DNA of 64,000 bases, taken from positions 2,852,001 to 2,916,000 of the forward strand of contig NC_020126.1 in NCBI RefSeq assembly GCF_000331735.1, read 5' to 3'. The notes under the pieces were generated by a model. It was not told where the DNA came from. It was given only the letters and a program-made list of their open reading frames with translations, and ran no database searches. Positions 42,497-54,912 of this stretch are shown in pieces (the first letter of the stretch is position 1; the number at the start of each line of letters is the position of its first letter). The position numbers were made by a program, and so were the translations under genes. Source of the DNA: Myxococcus stipitatus DSM 14675. GTDB lineage: Bacteria; Myxococcota; Myxococcia; Myxococcales; Myxococcaceae.

Positions 42497-43534
42497 TCAC
42501 GCCTCGCGCGAGGCGCCGTTGCCGCCCTTGTCCGCCGTCGTCGGGACTCGGCAGCGCAGCTCCGTCTCCGCCTCCAGCGCGGTCAGGTTCTCCCGCATCG
42601 CCTTCGCCCAGCGCGCCCGGGGCTGCTCCATCAGCTTCTCGTTCGCCAGCTCGATGCTCTCGCTCAGCTCCTCATCCGAGAGCTCCGACGCTGTCTTCCC
42701 CTTATAGGGACCGAACGCCACCAGCACCGCGCTCGGCTTGAGGGGAGGCGTGGCGACCAGCTCCGCCTCCTCCAGCTTCGAGACCTTCTCCGGCACCGCC
42801 ACCGTCGGGAGCGCGGGGAACGACGCCTTCACCGGCCCGGGCCTCGCGCCCAGCACCTCATAGGTGCCTCCCACCGGCGCGGGCTCCGGCTGCGCGGACT
42901 CGAAGTCCTCCGCGGGCATCTCCTCGCGGACGTACAGCCCTCCGAAGGCCTCGGGGTACGCCTTGCGCAACGCCGCCACGCGCGCGCACTTCTCAATCAT
43001 CGTCGTGGGAATCTTCGCCCACAGGGGCGTCTGCTGGACGTAGCCGCTGAAGTCCAGCCACACCACCACCGGCAGCTTCCCGTCCCGCACCACCCGGGAC
43101 CAGGCCCCCACCAGCGCGCCCTTGCGCTTGGCCGGATTGAAGCGATGCACCACCTCGCCTCGCCCCTGGTCCACCACGATGTCGTCCTCCGCGAACACCG
43201 CGCTGGCCTGGATGCCCTTGAAGTCCGGGAACCGCTCCGCGCGCGCCAACATGCCGGCCTCGGACGGTTGGAATTCGTACTTCGTCACCCAGTTGGGACG
43301 CTCCCGGTTGCCCACGTTCTGCCGACGGGCGACGCAGAACGCCTCCTTGAGCAGCGGGTCCAGCCCACTGCGCTTGCACTGCTCGATGAAGAGGGCGAAC
43401 TCGTCCTCGCTGATGCCCCGGGGGCAGATGGTCCGCCGGATGAGCTCCATCCGCTCCCGGCTCCACCCACCCAGCGTCGAGCCCGCGTCTTCCTTGGGGG
43501 ACATGTTGGCTTCCGTCACTGTCGTCTCCTGCAT
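42497..43534 (-). CDS. bet: Phage recombination protein Bet (RecT/Bet-type annealase) with ExoX-like C-terminus
   Basis: 345 residues from the ATG at 43534. Residues 30-215 match the Bet single-strand annealing family: LIRRTICPRGISEDEFALFIEQCKRSGLDPLLKEAFCV, YEFQPSEAGMLARAERFPDFKGIQ, VVVWLDFSGYVQQTPLWAKIPTTMIEKCARVAALRKAYPEAFGGLYVREEM. After a Pro-rich linker, residues 279-310 (FGPYKGKTASELSDEELSESI) resemble the small ExoX-like C-terminal domain. Bet anneals complementary strands after a phage exonuclease resects DNA. No exonuclease or other phage gene is nearby; it sits between tRNA genes on the opposite strand, so a phage remnant is likely. Confidence 0.85.
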   Translation of the reverse strand: MQETTVTEANMSPKEDAGSTLGGWSRERMELIRRTICPRGISEDEFALFIEQCKRSGLDPLLKEAFCVARRQNVGNRERPNWVTKYEFQPSEAGMLARAERFPDFKGIQASAVFAEDDIVVDQGRGEVVHRFNPAKRKGALVGAWSRVVRDGKLPVVVWLDFSGYVQQTPLWAKIPTTMIEKCARVAALRKAYPEAFGGLYVREEMPAEDFESAQPEPAPVGGTYEVLGARPGPVKASFPALPTVAVPEKVSKLEEAELVATPPLKPSAVLVAFGPYKGKTASELSDEELSESIELANEKLMEQPRARWAKAMRENLTALEAETELRCRVPTTADKGGNGASREA

Positions 43535-43822
43535 GCGTCCTGCGCGAAAAGGGCGGACGACCTCCGTCCGCCCGCCTGTGCCTCGGCGGCGCTTGGGGTG
43601 TCCCGGACTGTTCGCGAACCGAACCCGCTCTTTCCGTGGACTGGCCACCCGCGCAGCCGTGGCCACCATCAACAGGAGGGCGCCGAGACTGTTTCATGCG
43701 CGGAGAGGGGGGACCCGTCGCCAGCACGCTGGGCGAGCAACACGACGCTGCGTGGCTCGGGCGAATCGACCCTCGTGCGTTGATCGCTCCGAGGGGAAAT
43801 CAGCGGGGATCGAAAATACTTT
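43535..43822. other. Intergenic region upstream of bet and the tRNA-Lys promoter
   Basis: Divergent regulatory space of about 290 bp. No convincing gene; the bet promoter presumably lies here on the minus strand. Confidence 0.45.
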
Positions 43823-43851
43823 TTGACAGCGTCGCAGGGCTTCTGTAGTTA
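43823..43851 (+). promoter_or_regulatory. Strong sigma70 promoter for tRNA-Lys
   Basis: Consensus TTGACA at 43823-43828, 17-bp spacer, TAGTTA at 43846-43851, in an AT-rich patch rare for this genome; 45 bp upstream of the tRNA. Confidence 0.85.
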
Positions 43852-43896
43852 CCGCGCCACCTCGCCGTCACGCAGCAGACGGACCGGGGCAGTGCC

Positions 43897-43969
43897 GGGA
43901 GCGTAGCTCAATTGGCAGAGCAATGGACTCTTAATCCATAGGTTGTGGGTTCGATTCCCTCCGCTCTCA
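43897..43969 (+). tRNA. tRNA-Lys (CTT)
   Basis: 73 nt. Acceptor GGGAGCG pairs with CGCTCTC (one G-T); anticodon stem ATGGA/TCCAT with loop CTCTTAA, anticodon CTT. Confidence 0.96.
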
Positions 43970-43973
43970 CTCA

Positions 43974-44010
43974 GGGGCCTCTTCAGAAATGAAGAGGCCC
44001 CTTCTTTTTT
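43974..44010 (+). terminator. Intrinsic terminator after tRNA-Lys
   Basis: Perfect 12-bp stem GGGGCCTCTTCA/TGAAGAGGCCCC with a GAAA loop, followed by TTCTTTTTT. It separates tRNA-Lys from tRNA-Leu. Confidence 0.93.
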
Positions 44011-44078
44011 GGCGCGATCCGCTGGCTGCCATGCAGCGGACGTTTCGCGGTATGTACGGCACGACACGCGAGACACCC

Positions 44079-44160
44079 GGGCGGGTGGCGAAACTGGTAG
44101 ACGCACCAGACTTAGGATCTGGTACCGCAAGGTGTGAGGGTTCGAGTCCCTCCTCGCCCA
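44079..44160 (+). tRNA. tRNA-Leu (TAG)
   Basis: 82 nt with the class II long variable arm. Acceptor GGGCGGG pairs with CTCGCCC; anticodon stem CCAGA/TCTGG with loop CTTAGGA, anticodon TAG. Confidence 0.95.
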
Positions 44161-44167
44161 TTTCGCG

Positions 44168-44196
44168 TTGACCCGTTCGTGGCTATCCCCTAAAGG
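44168..44196 (+). promoter_or_regulatory. Candidate promoter for the tig-clpP unit
   Basis: TTGACC at 44168-44173 and TAAAGG at 44191-44196 with 17-bp spacing, 66 bp before the tig ATG. Confidence 0.5.
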
Positions 44197-44261
44197 CGCA
44201 CGTCCCACTTAACCGGCGCCGCTCGGGACGACTGTCCGAGGCGGCGGCGAGCGAGGCCCGT

Positions 44262-45539
44262 ATGAAGGTCCAGGTCGAAGAGCTTTCTCCCATCGAGAAG
44301 AAGCTCTCCATCGAGGTCGAGTCAGCCCGCGTGGCGGAGGAGCTCAACCGCGCTTATTCCAGGCTCGGGCAGCAGGTGAAGTTGCCGGGCTTCCGCCAGG
44401 GCAAGGTCCCCCGCCGCATCCTGGAGCAGCGCTTCAAGGACCAGGTCGAGGACGAGGTCATCCAGCGCGTCGTGCAGACCGCCTACATGGATGCGGTGCG
44501 CGAGCACAACGTGGAGGTCGTGGCCAGCCCGCAGGTGACCAACGCGGGCCTCAAGGCCGACGCGCCCTTCTCCTTCGAGGCCCGGGTGGAAGTGAAGCCC
44601 AAGGTCGAGGCGAAGGAGTACGCCGAGCTCCCCCTGACCAAGGCGGACGCCACCGTCACCGACGAGCAGATCAACGAGCAGCTGGACCGCATGCGCCAGT
44701 CCCTGGGTCGTCTGGACCCGGTGACGGACCGCGACTCCGCCGCTTCCGGTGACTACGCGACGGTCGACTTCGACGCCACGGTGGACGGCAACCCGTTCCC
44801 CGGCAGCAAGGCCGAGGGCATCACCGTCCAGGTGCAGCCCGGTGAGCTGGTCGAGTCCAAGATTGCCGCCCTGGAGGGCGTGAAGGTGGGCGAGTCCAAG
44901 GACATCGACTACGCCTTCCCGGCCGACTACCGGGTGGAGGATGTGCGGGGGAAGACGGGTCGGTTCCACATCACCCTGAAGGCCCTCAAGAAGGAGATCA
45001 GCCCCGAGCTGAACGACGAGTTCGCCAAGGAGACGGGCATCGCCCAGTCCATGGACGAGCTGCGCACCAAGGTCCGCACGGACATGGAGCGCGCGCGCCG
45101 TTCGCAAGCGGACAACGACGAGCGCGAGGCGCTGATGAAGCTCCTCGTCGAGCGCAACACCTTCGAGGTGCCGCGCGCCATGGTGGAGCGCGCCATGGAC
45201 TCCATGCTGCGCGGAGCCCTGCAGCAGCTGCAGCGCTCGGGCGTGGACCCCAGCCGTCTCAACCTGGACTTCAACCGGCTGCGCGAGGAGATGCGCGAGA
45301 AGGCTGTCCAGGAAGTGAAGGGGACCCTGCTCCTGGAGGCCATCGCCCAGAAGGAGGGCATCCAGGCGAGCGACGCGGACGTGGAGGCTCGCATCGAGCA
45401 GCTCGCGACCGACGCGGGTCAGCCCGTGGCCGCCGTGAAGAAGTACTTCAAGGGCCCGGACGAGCGCCTCGGGTTGTCTCTGCGACTGCGCGAGGAAAAG
45501 ACGATTGAATTCCTGAAGGGCCGGGCGAAGTATTCCTGA
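44262..45539 (+). CDS. tig: Trigger factor
   Basis: 425 residues with the three-domain layout. The ribosome-binding tail loop is [16 protein letters not shown] near residue 44. The FKBP-type prolyl isomerase domain spans about 155-240 ([41 protein letters not shown]). The C-terminal helical chaperone arms follow. It binds nascent chains at the ribosomal exit. It is 33 bp upstream of clpP, the tig-clpP-clpX order found in many bacteria. Confidence 0.98.
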   Translation: MKVQVEELSPIEKKLSIEVESARVAEELNRAYSRLGQQVKLPGFRQGKVPRRILEQRFKDQVEDEVIQRVVQTAYMDAVREHNVEVVASPQVTNAGLKADAPFSFEARVEVKPKVEAKEYAELPLTKADATVTDEQINEQLDRMRQSLGRLDPVTDRDSAASGDYATVDFDATVDGNPFPGSKAEGITVQVQPGELVESKIAALEGVKVGESKDIDYAFPADYRVEDVRGKTGRFHITLKALKKEISPELNDEFAKETGIAQSMDELRTKVRTDMERARRSQADNDEREALMKLLVERNTFEVPRAMVERAMDSMLRGALQQLQRSGVDPSRLNLDFNRLREEMREKAVQEVKGTLLLEAIAQKEGIQASDADVEARIEQLATDAGQPVAAVKKYFKGPDERLGLSLRLREEKTIEFLKGRAKYS

Positions 45540-45572
45540 GGTCCCTTTTCCGAGCTCTCTCTCGAGGTCGAC

Positions 45573-46193
45573 ATGCCCTTCATGCCCGTTCCCTACGTCA
45601 TCGAGCAGACTCACCGCGGTGAGCGCTCGTACGACATCTACAGCCGGCTCCTGAAGGACCGCATCATCATGCTGGGCACTGAAATCGACGATGACGTGGC
45701 GAACGTCATTGTCGCCCAGTTGCTCTTCCTCGAGTCCGAGGACCCGGACAAGGACATCAACATCTACATCAACTCGCCGGGTGGGTCCGTCACGGCGGGC
45801 ATGGCCATCTACGACACGATGCAGTACGTCAAGCCGCCGGTGTCCACCATCTGCGTGGGCCAGGCGGCGTCGATGGGGGCCGTGCTCCTGCTGGCCGGGA
45901 CGAAGGGCAAGCGGTACGCCTTGCCCTCCAGTCGCATCATGATTCACCAGCCGCTGGGCGGTGTGCGGGGACAGGCCACGGATATCGAAATCCAGGCCAA
46001 GGAGATCCTCCGGATGAAGGCGAAGCTCAACGAGCTCATCGTCAAGCACACCGGGCAGTCCATCGAGCGGGTGGAGAAGGACACGGACCGCGACTACTTC
46101 ATGGGTGCGACGGAGGCGAAGGCGTACGGAATCGTCGACGAAATCCAGAACCCGCGGAAGGTCGTGGGGCTGGGCAAGGACGACAAGAAGTAA
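45573..46193 (+). CDS. clpP: ATP-dependent Clp protease proteolytic subunit ClpP
   Basis: 206 residues. The catalytic triad Ser100 ([11 protein letters not shown]), His125 (IMIHQPLGG) and Asp174 (DTDRDYFM) has the canonical spacing. The N-terminus [29 protein letters not shown] is the usual axial-loop region. It forms the two-heptamer chamber used by ClpX, encoded just downstream. Confidence 0.98.
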   Translation: MPFMPVPYVIEQTHRGERSYDIYSRLLKDRIIMLGTEIDDDVANVIVAQLLFLESEDPDKDINIYINSPGGSVTAGMAIYDTMQYVKPPVSTICVGQAASMGAVLLLAGTKGKRYALPSSRIMIHQPLGGVRGQATDIEIQAKEILRMKAKLNELIVKHTGQSIERVEKDTDRDYFMGATEAKAYGIVDEIQNPRKVVGLGKDDKK

Positions 46194-46226
46194 GCGGTCG
46201 CCGGGGCTTGACGCCTCGGCGGGTGG

Positions 46227-46272
46227 CCGGAGACGCGGGAATTCGCCCCCGTGCCTCCGGCTTTCTGCTTTC
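46227..46272 (+). terminator. Terminator after clpP
   Basis: CCGGAG plus CGCGGG pairs with CCCGTG plus CTCCGG (one mismatch), followed by CTTTCTGCTTT. It would partly insulate clpX. Confidence 0.65.
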
Positions 46273-46409
46273 TGCGCCGACCCCCACCCCCTTGTTAAGT
46301 ACCGGGAAGGCGCGTGGACGTCCCAGACAGGGGCTGACTAGATTGCCTTGAGGCCAAGGCGGGTGGCGCAAACCAGGGCGGCGGCTTTCAAGACGCGGCG
46401 AGGGATTTC

Positions 46410-47693
<1,284 letters not shown>

Positions 47694-47791
47694 GCCACCG
47701 GGGCCTCTTCCAGGGGCCCTCGGGGTGAGGTGACGGGGCGCGTCAAGGGCCAGCAGGAGGGCCCGGCGCGCCCCTCGCATTCGGAAGGGAC

Positions 47792-47819
47792 GGGCGGCCG
47801 CGAGCCGCCCACGGTTTTT
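47792..47819 (+). terminator. Intrinsic terminator after clpX
   Basis: GGGCGGC/GCCGCCC stem with a CGCGA loop, then ACGGTTTTT, 99 bp after the clpX stop. Confidence 0.65.
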
Positions 47820-47857
47820 GTGGGACGGGCCGGGGGCTTTCTGTATGTGCTGACTCC

Positions 47858-50038
47858 ATGAGACAGCTCTCCGTGCCTGCTTTGATGATGCTCGTCGCTT
47901 GTGCTGGCTCCGGGCCAGCGGTGCGGGAGGCACCCTCGGAGGTGCCTGCCCAGGAGGAACGCGCTCGCATGTCATACCCGGCGACACGGGTGGACGCGGT
48001 GGTGGACACGCTGCACGGCGTGCAGGTGCCGGACGCCTACCGCTGGCTGGAGGACGAGAAGGCCCCGGAGGTGCAGGCGTGGATGAAGGCGCAGGATGCC
48101 TTCACGCGCTCGGCGCTGGCGGGCTCGCCCGTCCGGGACTCGCTGGTGAAGCGCTTCCGCGAGCTGTTCTACGTGGACTCCATTTCCATGCCCCGGAAGC
48201 GCTCGGGCCGTTACTTCTACTCGCGCACGCACAAGGACAAGGAGAAGGCCGTCCTCTACTGGCGTGACGGAGAGAAGGGCGCGGAGAAGGTCCTGCTGGA
48301 CCCCAATGGCTGGAGCGCGGATGGCTCCATCTCCCTGGGCACCTGGGAGCCGTCCTGGGACGGCAAGAAGGTGGTCTTCGCGCGCAAGCCCAACGCGGCC
48401 GATGAGGCGGTGCTGCACGTGGTGGACGTGGACTCGGGCCAGTGGTCCCAGGTGGACGTCATCGAGGGCGCCAAGTACGCGGCGCCCCGGTGGACGCCGG
48501 ACAGCCAGGGTTTCTATTACGAGTGGCTGCCCACGGATGCCTCCATCCCCGTGGACGCGCGCCCTGGCTACACGTCCCTGCGCTTCCACGTGCTGGGCAA
48601 GAGCCCCGGCTCGGACGCGCTGGTGCACCCGCACACGGGGGACCCGACGACGTTCCTCTCCGGCGACCTGAGCCGCGATGGAAAGTTCCTCTTCGTCTAC
48701 ATCCTCCGCGGCTGGAGCGAGAACGACGTCTACTGGAAGCGGCCGGGCGAGAAGGACTTCCGCCTGCTCGTGAAGGGGGAGGGCGCCAAGTACAGCGTCC
48801 AGGCCTGGAAGGGCCGCTTCTACGTCACGACCGACGAGGGCGCGCCCCGTCAGCGCGTCTTCGAGGTGGACCCCGCGAAGCCCGAGCGCGCCGCGTGGAA
48901 GGAGATCGTCCCCGAGGACCCGGTGGCCTCGCTCCAGGGCGTGAACATCGTCGGGGAGCACCTGGCGCTGGAGTACATGAAGGACGCCACCACGCAGGTC
49001 CGCGTGGCGACGCTGCGGGGTGTCCCCGTGCGCCAGGTGGAGCTGCCCGGCGTGGGCGCCGCCTCCAACTTGGCGGGTCTGGAGGACGAGGACGACGCGT
49101 ACTTCGTCTTCACCTCCTTCACCACCCCGCGGCAGGTCTTCAAGACGTCGGTGAAGAGCGGCAAGTCGGAGCTGTGGGCCAAGGTGGAGCTGCCCGTGGA
49201 CTCGTCGGCCTACCAGGTGGACCAGGTCTTCTACCCCTCCAAGGACGGCACCCGCGTCCCCATGTTCGTGGTGTACCGCAAGGGCCTGAAGCGCGATGGC
49301 ACGGCGCCCACGCTGCTCTACGGGTACGGCGGCTTCAACGTGAACATGGAGGCCAACTTCCGGGCCAGCATCCTGCCCTGGCTGGACGCGGGCGGGGTGT
49401 ACGCGGTGGCCAACCTGCGCGGGGGCGGCGAGTACGGCAAGGACTGGCACGAGGCCGGGCGCCTGGCGCGCAAGCAGAACGTCTTCGACGACTTCCACGC
49501 CGCGGCCGAGTACCTGGTGCGTGAGAAGTTCACCCAGGCCCGGCGGCTGGCCATCCAGGGAGGCAGCAACGGCGGCCTCCTGGTGGGGGCGGCCATGACT
49601 CAGCGCCCGGAGCTGTACGGGGCCGTGGTGTGCCAGGTCCCCTTGCTGGACATGGTCCGCTACCACCTCTTCGGCAGCGGCCGGACGTGGATTACGGAGT
49701 ACGGGACGGCGGAGAAGGTGGACGACTTCCAGACGCTGCACGCCTACTCGCCCTACCACCACGTCCAGACGGGCGTGCGCTACCCCGCGCTGCTGATGAT
49801 GTCCGCGGACCACGATGACCGGGTGGACCCGCTGCACGCGCGCAAGTTCGTCGCGGCGGTGCAGAACGCGGCGGGCAACCAGGCCCCCGCGCTCCTGCGC
49901 ATTGAAGTCAACGCGGGACATGGTGGCGCGGACCAGGTGGCCAAGAGCATTGAATCCTCCGCGGACATGTACGCGTTTCTTTTCAAGGTGTTGGAGGTTG
50001 GTGGGCTCCAGGGTGGGGAGGCAGCGCAGGGGCGCTGA
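47858..50038 (+). CDS. Prolyl oligopeptidase family serine peptidase, lipoprotein
   Basis: 726 residues. A lipoprotein signal ends LMMLVAC (Cys about residue 15), unlike cytosolic prolyl oligopeptidases. The N-terminal propeller begins after [20 protein letters not shown]; the hydrolase domain has the nucleophile Ser570 in [13 protein letters not shown], Asp in [14 protein letters not shown] and His in NAGHGGADQ. It hydrolyses short proline-containing peptides. The anchor places it at the envelope, where it may handle peptides from predation or recycling. Flanked by terminators on the upstream side. Confidence 0.92.
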   Translation: MRQLSVPALMMLVACAGSGPAVREAPSEVPAQEERARMSYPATRVDAVVDTLHGVQVPDAYRWLEDEKAPEVQAWMKAQDAFTRSALAGSPVRDSLVKRFRELFYVDSISMPRKRSGRYFYSRTHKDKEKAVLYWRDGEKGAEKVLLDPNGWSADGSISLGTWEPSWDGKKVVFARKPNAADEAVLHVVDVDSGQWSQVDVIEGAKYAAPRWTPDSQGFYYEWLPTDASIPVDARPGYTSLRFHVLGKSPGSDALVHPHTGDPTTFLSGDLSRDGKFLFVYILRGWSENDVYWKRPGEKDFRLLVKGEGAKYSVQAWKGRFYVTTDEGAPRQRVFEVDPAKPERAAWKEIVPEDPVASLQGVNIVGEHLALEYMKDATTQVRVATLRGVPVRQVELPGVGAASNLAGLEDEDDAYFVFTSFTTPRQVFKTSVKSGKSELWAKVELPVDSSAYQVDQVFYPSKDGTRVPMFVVYRKGLKRDGTAPTLLYGYGGFNVNMEANFRASILPWLDAGGVYAVANLRGGGEYGKDWHEAGRLARKQNVFDDFHAAAEYLVREKFTQARRLAIQGGSNGGLLVGAAMTQRPELYGAVVCQVPLLDMVRYHLFGSGRTWITEYGTAEKVDDFQTLHAYSPYHHVQTGVRYPALLMMSADHDDRVDPLHARKFVAAVQNAAGNQAPALLRIEVNAGHGGADQVAKSIESSADMYAFLFKVLEVGGLQGGEAAQGR

Positions 50039-50135
50039 CACCCTGGGCGGACGCCCAAGGCAGCTGCGGGTGTTCCCTTGATGGCAGGAGGACGTTTCCC
50101 AATCTTGAGGCGGGGAACGGCACCTGAAACCGACG

Positions 50136-50144
50136 TGTTATAGA
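50136..50144 (+). promoter_or_regulatory. Candidate extended -10 promoter for lon
   Basis: TGTTATAGA (TGn plus TATAGA) about 95 bp before the lon ATG; no convincing -35 is seen. Confidence 0.3.
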
Positions 50145-50237
50145 CGTGCTTCACCCCGGGTACGCGCTTGGGAGTTCGAGCAACCGGGCAACTCTTCAGG
50201 GGCCTACCCCCCCGGTAGGCCAGCAGGTGGCGGATAC

Positions 50238-52691
<2,454 letters not shown>

Positions 52692-52734
52692 CGGTGGGAT
52701 GACGCGGGGGGCCTCGGCCTTCCGCGAGTGACTC

Positions 52735-52784
52735 GAAGCCAGGGCGCCGGTGCGATTCGCCGGTCCCCTGGCTTCTGTCTTTCT
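52735..52784 (+). terminator. Intrinsic terminator after lon
   Basis: GAAGCCAGGG pairs with CCCTGGCTTC around an inner CCGG hairpin, then TGTCTTTCT; 43 bp after the lon stop. Confidence 0.85.
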
Positions 52785-52853
52785 GGGGCAGGCGGGCAGG
52801 GGGCACGGGCTTCTGTGTCCTCGGGTGCGTGCTTCGCGGTACAACGCGGGACG

Positions 52854-54560
52854 GTGGCTCCTCGCGCTCGACTCGCCTGGTGGTGTCTGTTGCTGGCCTG
52901 GGTGACCGGGGCCTGTGGACCTTGCGGCTTCCAGCCCGACGCGGGCGTGAAGGTGGTGGTGCCCGCGATGCCCACCACTCTGGACTGGAGTCACTCGGAC
53001 CCGGACAGCTGGGCCAACTATCCGGTGATGCTGGCGACGCAGCGGGGGCTCACGGTGCTGGGCTCGGACCACGCGGTGCGGTCGGGACTGGCGGAGCGCT
53101 GGGAGCGGTCTCGCGATGCGCAAGGGCGTGAGGTCTACGTCTTCCACCTGCGCCGGGACGTGAGCTGGTCGGATGGCTCGCCGCTGGTGGCGCGCGACTT
53201 CGTCGTGGGGTGGCGGCGCGCGCTGCGTGGGCGTGAGCGCGGGGAGATGGCGGACCTGGAGGGCGCGGCGGAGGCGCTCGCGCTCCAGGACCGGATGGCT
53301 CCCGAGGCCGACATCGTCGCGGCGCTGGAGAGGGTGGGCGTGGAGGCCGTGGACTCGCACACGTTGCGGGTGACGCTGGCGCATCCGCGCAGCTACTTCC
53401 TGGCCCGTGTGGCGAATGTGTACATCTTCTACCCCGCGCCGTCGGCGGACCTGGAGGGGCGCTCGGTGGAGGAGGTTCGGGACTACTTCGACCGGCCTCG
53501 CGATGGACGTCCGTTGGCGCTGGGGCCGTATCGGGTGGAGAGCTGGGACCGCGCGGGGGAGCGGGTGCGGTTGGTCTACAACCCGCGCTCGGCGTTTCCG
53601 CCGCCGCTGGCCGAGGGCGAGTCGCCCGTGCCCGTCATCACGTTGATGAAGTCGGAGATTGGTCCGGCGCTGTATGAGCGGGGGAGGGTGGACTTCGTCT
53701 TCGTGGACAGCGCCGCGGCGCTTCGGGTGAAGCGGCCGGAGGACCTCCAGCGCGAGCCGCTCCTGTCCACGTACTACCTGGCCTTCAACACGGAGCGGGC
53801 GCCGCTGGACAGGCCCGAGGTCCGTCGCGCTTTGTCTCGGGCGTTGGACCGGGAGGCGCTGGTGTCGGGGCTCTTGCCGGCGGCTCGGCCTTCCCATGTC
53901 CTGCTTCCTCCGGAGCTGCCCGGGGCTGCTTCGTCCGACGAAGCGGCGCGTCTGCCGCACTACGAGCCGGAGCGCGCGAAGGCGGAGCTGGCGGGAGTGC
54001 CTGGGATGGAGCGGCCGCTGCGGCTCGTGTATCGCAGTGGCGACAACTTCGTGCCCGAGGTGGCCATCGCGGAGCGCATCGTGGCGCAGCTCGCGCGGGT
54101 GGGCGTGCAGGTGGTGCTGGAGGCTCGCTCGGACTTCTCGGCGGAGATTGCGCGGCGCACGGCGCAGGGGCCTCGCGCGTACGACTTGTACCTGCGCAGG
54201 CTGGGCGGGGACTACGCGCACCCGAACACGTTCTTCACGCTGTTCGAGCGCTCGGGCAATCACCAGACGGGCTGGGAGACGCAGGGCGGTGGTGAGCCCA
54301 TGGGGCGATTCGAGCGGCTCCTGGAGGCGGCGGATGGGGAGGCGGACGAAGGGAAGGCGCGTGCGCTGTATACGCAGGCGCAGGAGGTGCTGGTCGGGGA
54401 GCAGGCGGTGATTGCGCCGGTGTACCACCCGGACCGCTACTTCCGGGCGCGCGACACGCTGCGCGGATTGGATGTGGACCCGTTCAACTTCCTGGCGCTG
54501 CGCACGCTGCGGATGTCCGCGCCTGTCCCCGAGGCGAAGCGGGCGGAGGGCACGCCGTGA
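52854..54560 (+). CDS. Peptide-type ABC transporter substrate-binding lipoprotein
   Basis: 568 residues from a GTG at 52854, chosen because it opens directly with the signal VAPRARLAWWCLLLAWVTGAC; an upstream ATG would bury the signal. This is an SBP_bac_5 (cluster C, OppA/DppA) protein: VVVPAMPTTLDWSHSDPDSW near the mature start, YVFHLRRDVSWSDGSPLVARDFVVGWRRAL, LALGPYRVESWDRAGERVRLVYNP, and PEVRRALSRALDREALV. It captures peptides or similar ligands in the periplasm. Its stop overlaps the GTG of the first of five micro-ORFs. No ATPase gene of this transporter is in the window. Confidence 0.88.
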   Translation: MAPRARLAWWCLLLAWVTGACGPCGFQPDAGVKVVVPAMPTTLDWSHSDPDSWANYPVMLATQRGLTVLGSDHAVRSGLAERWERSRDAQGREVYVFHLRRDVSWSDGSPLVARDFVVGWRRALRGRERGEMADLEGAAEALALQDRMAPEADIVAALERVGVEAVDSHTLRVTLAHPRSYFLARVANVYIFYPAPSADLEGRSVEEVRDYFDRPRDGRPLALGPYRVESWDRAGERVRLVYNPRSAFPPPLAEGESPVPVITLMKSEIGPALYERGRVDFVFVDSAAALRVKRPEDLQREPLLSTYYLAFNTERAPLDRPEVRRALSRALDREALVSGLLPAARPSHVLLPPELPGAASSDEAARLPHYEPERAKAELAGVPGMERPLRLVYRSGDNFVPEVAIAERIVAQLARVGVQVVLEARSDFSAEIARRTAQGPRAYDLYLRRLGGDYAHPNTFFTLFERSGNHQTGWETQGGGEPMGRFERLLEAADGEADEGKARALYTQAQEVLVGEQAVIAPVYHPDRYFRARDTLRGLDVDPFNFLALRTLRMSAPVPEAKRAEGTP

Positions 54561-54631
54561 CGACGTTGCGCGAGAGGGTGTTGCGAGTGCTGGTCCTCGA
54601 GCGCCCGCGCCGTGCGGAGGGCACGCCGTGA
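54557..54631 (+). CDS. Micro-ORF 1 of the binding-protein/permease junction
   Basis: 24 residues (MTTLRERVLR...AEGTP). Starts with GTG inside the stop of the binding-protein gene; GGAGG lies 7 bp upstream. Stops inside the start of micro-ORF 2. Probably translated by coupling; product function unknown. Confidence 0.45.
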   Translation: MTTLRERVLRVLVLERPRRAEGTP

Positions 54632-54702
54632 TGACGTTGCGCGAGCGGGTGTTGCGAGTGCTGGTCCTCGAGTGCCCGCGCCGTGCGGAGGGCACGCCGT
54701 GA
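54628..54702 (+). CDS. Micro-ORF 2
   Basis: 24 residues (MMTLRERVLR...AEGTP), GTG start in the previous stop (GTGA), GGAGG 7 bp upstream. An internal ATG at the second codon could also start. Confidence 0.45.
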   Translation: MMTLRERVLRVLVLECPRRAEGTP

Positions 54703-54773
54703 TGACCTTGTTCGAGCGGGTGTTGCGAGTGCATGTCCTCGAGTGCCCGAGCCATGTGGAGGGCACGCCGTGA
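54699..54773 (+). CDS. Micro-ORF 3
   Basis: 24 residues (MMTLFERVLR...VEGTP), GTGA overlap with micro-ORF 2, GGAGG upstream. First unit of the LFER subtype. Confidence 0.45.
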   Translation: MMTLFERVLRVHVLECPSHVEGTP

Positions 54774-54844
54774 CGACCTTGTTCGAGCGGGTGTTGCGAG
54801 TGCATGTCCTCGAGTGCCCGAGCCATGTGGAGGGCACGCCGTGA
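54770..54844 (+). CDS. Micro-ORF 4
   Basis: 24 residues (MTTLFERVLR...VEGTP), GTGA overlap with micro-ORF 3, GGAGG upstream. Confidence 0.45.
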   Translation: MTTLFERVLRVHVLECPSHVEGTP

Positions 54845-54912
54845 CGACCTTGTTCGAGCGGGTGTTGCGAGTGCATGTCCTCGAGTGCCCGAGCCGTCAG
54901 GTGCCTTCGTGA
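54841..54912 (+). CDS. Micro-ORF 5
   Basis: 23 residues (MTTLFERVLR...SRQVPS). Its end differs from the other units, and its stop overlaps the permease GTG as GTGA. The GGAGG site is lost ahead of the permease, so permease initiation may depend on termination here. Confidence 0.45.
   Translation: MTTLFERVLRVHVLECPSRQVPS

Larger units (their letters stand above)
54541..54912 (+). repeat. 71-bp tandem junction repeat (five units)
   Basis: Period is exactly 71 bp, with starts at 54557, 54628, 54699, 54770 and 54841. Each unit joins a head resembling the first codons of the downstream permease (GTG-ACG-ACC-TTG-TTC) to a tail identical to the end of the binding-protein gene (GAGGGCACGCCGTGA). 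Units 1-2 and units 3-5 form two subtypes, LRER versus LFER. Unit 5 loses the tail and carries a different end. Confidence 0.95.

Noticed and set aside
43849..44208. Minus-strand ORF across tRNA-Lys and tRNA-Leu
   Set aside because: Also the complement of tRNA genes; no ribosome site.
54541..54912. CRISPR array or coding repeat domain
   Set aside because: There are no unique spacers; units are nearly identical and 71 bp is not divisible by 3, so no continuous repeat protein is encoded. Start-stop overlaps explain the pattern better.
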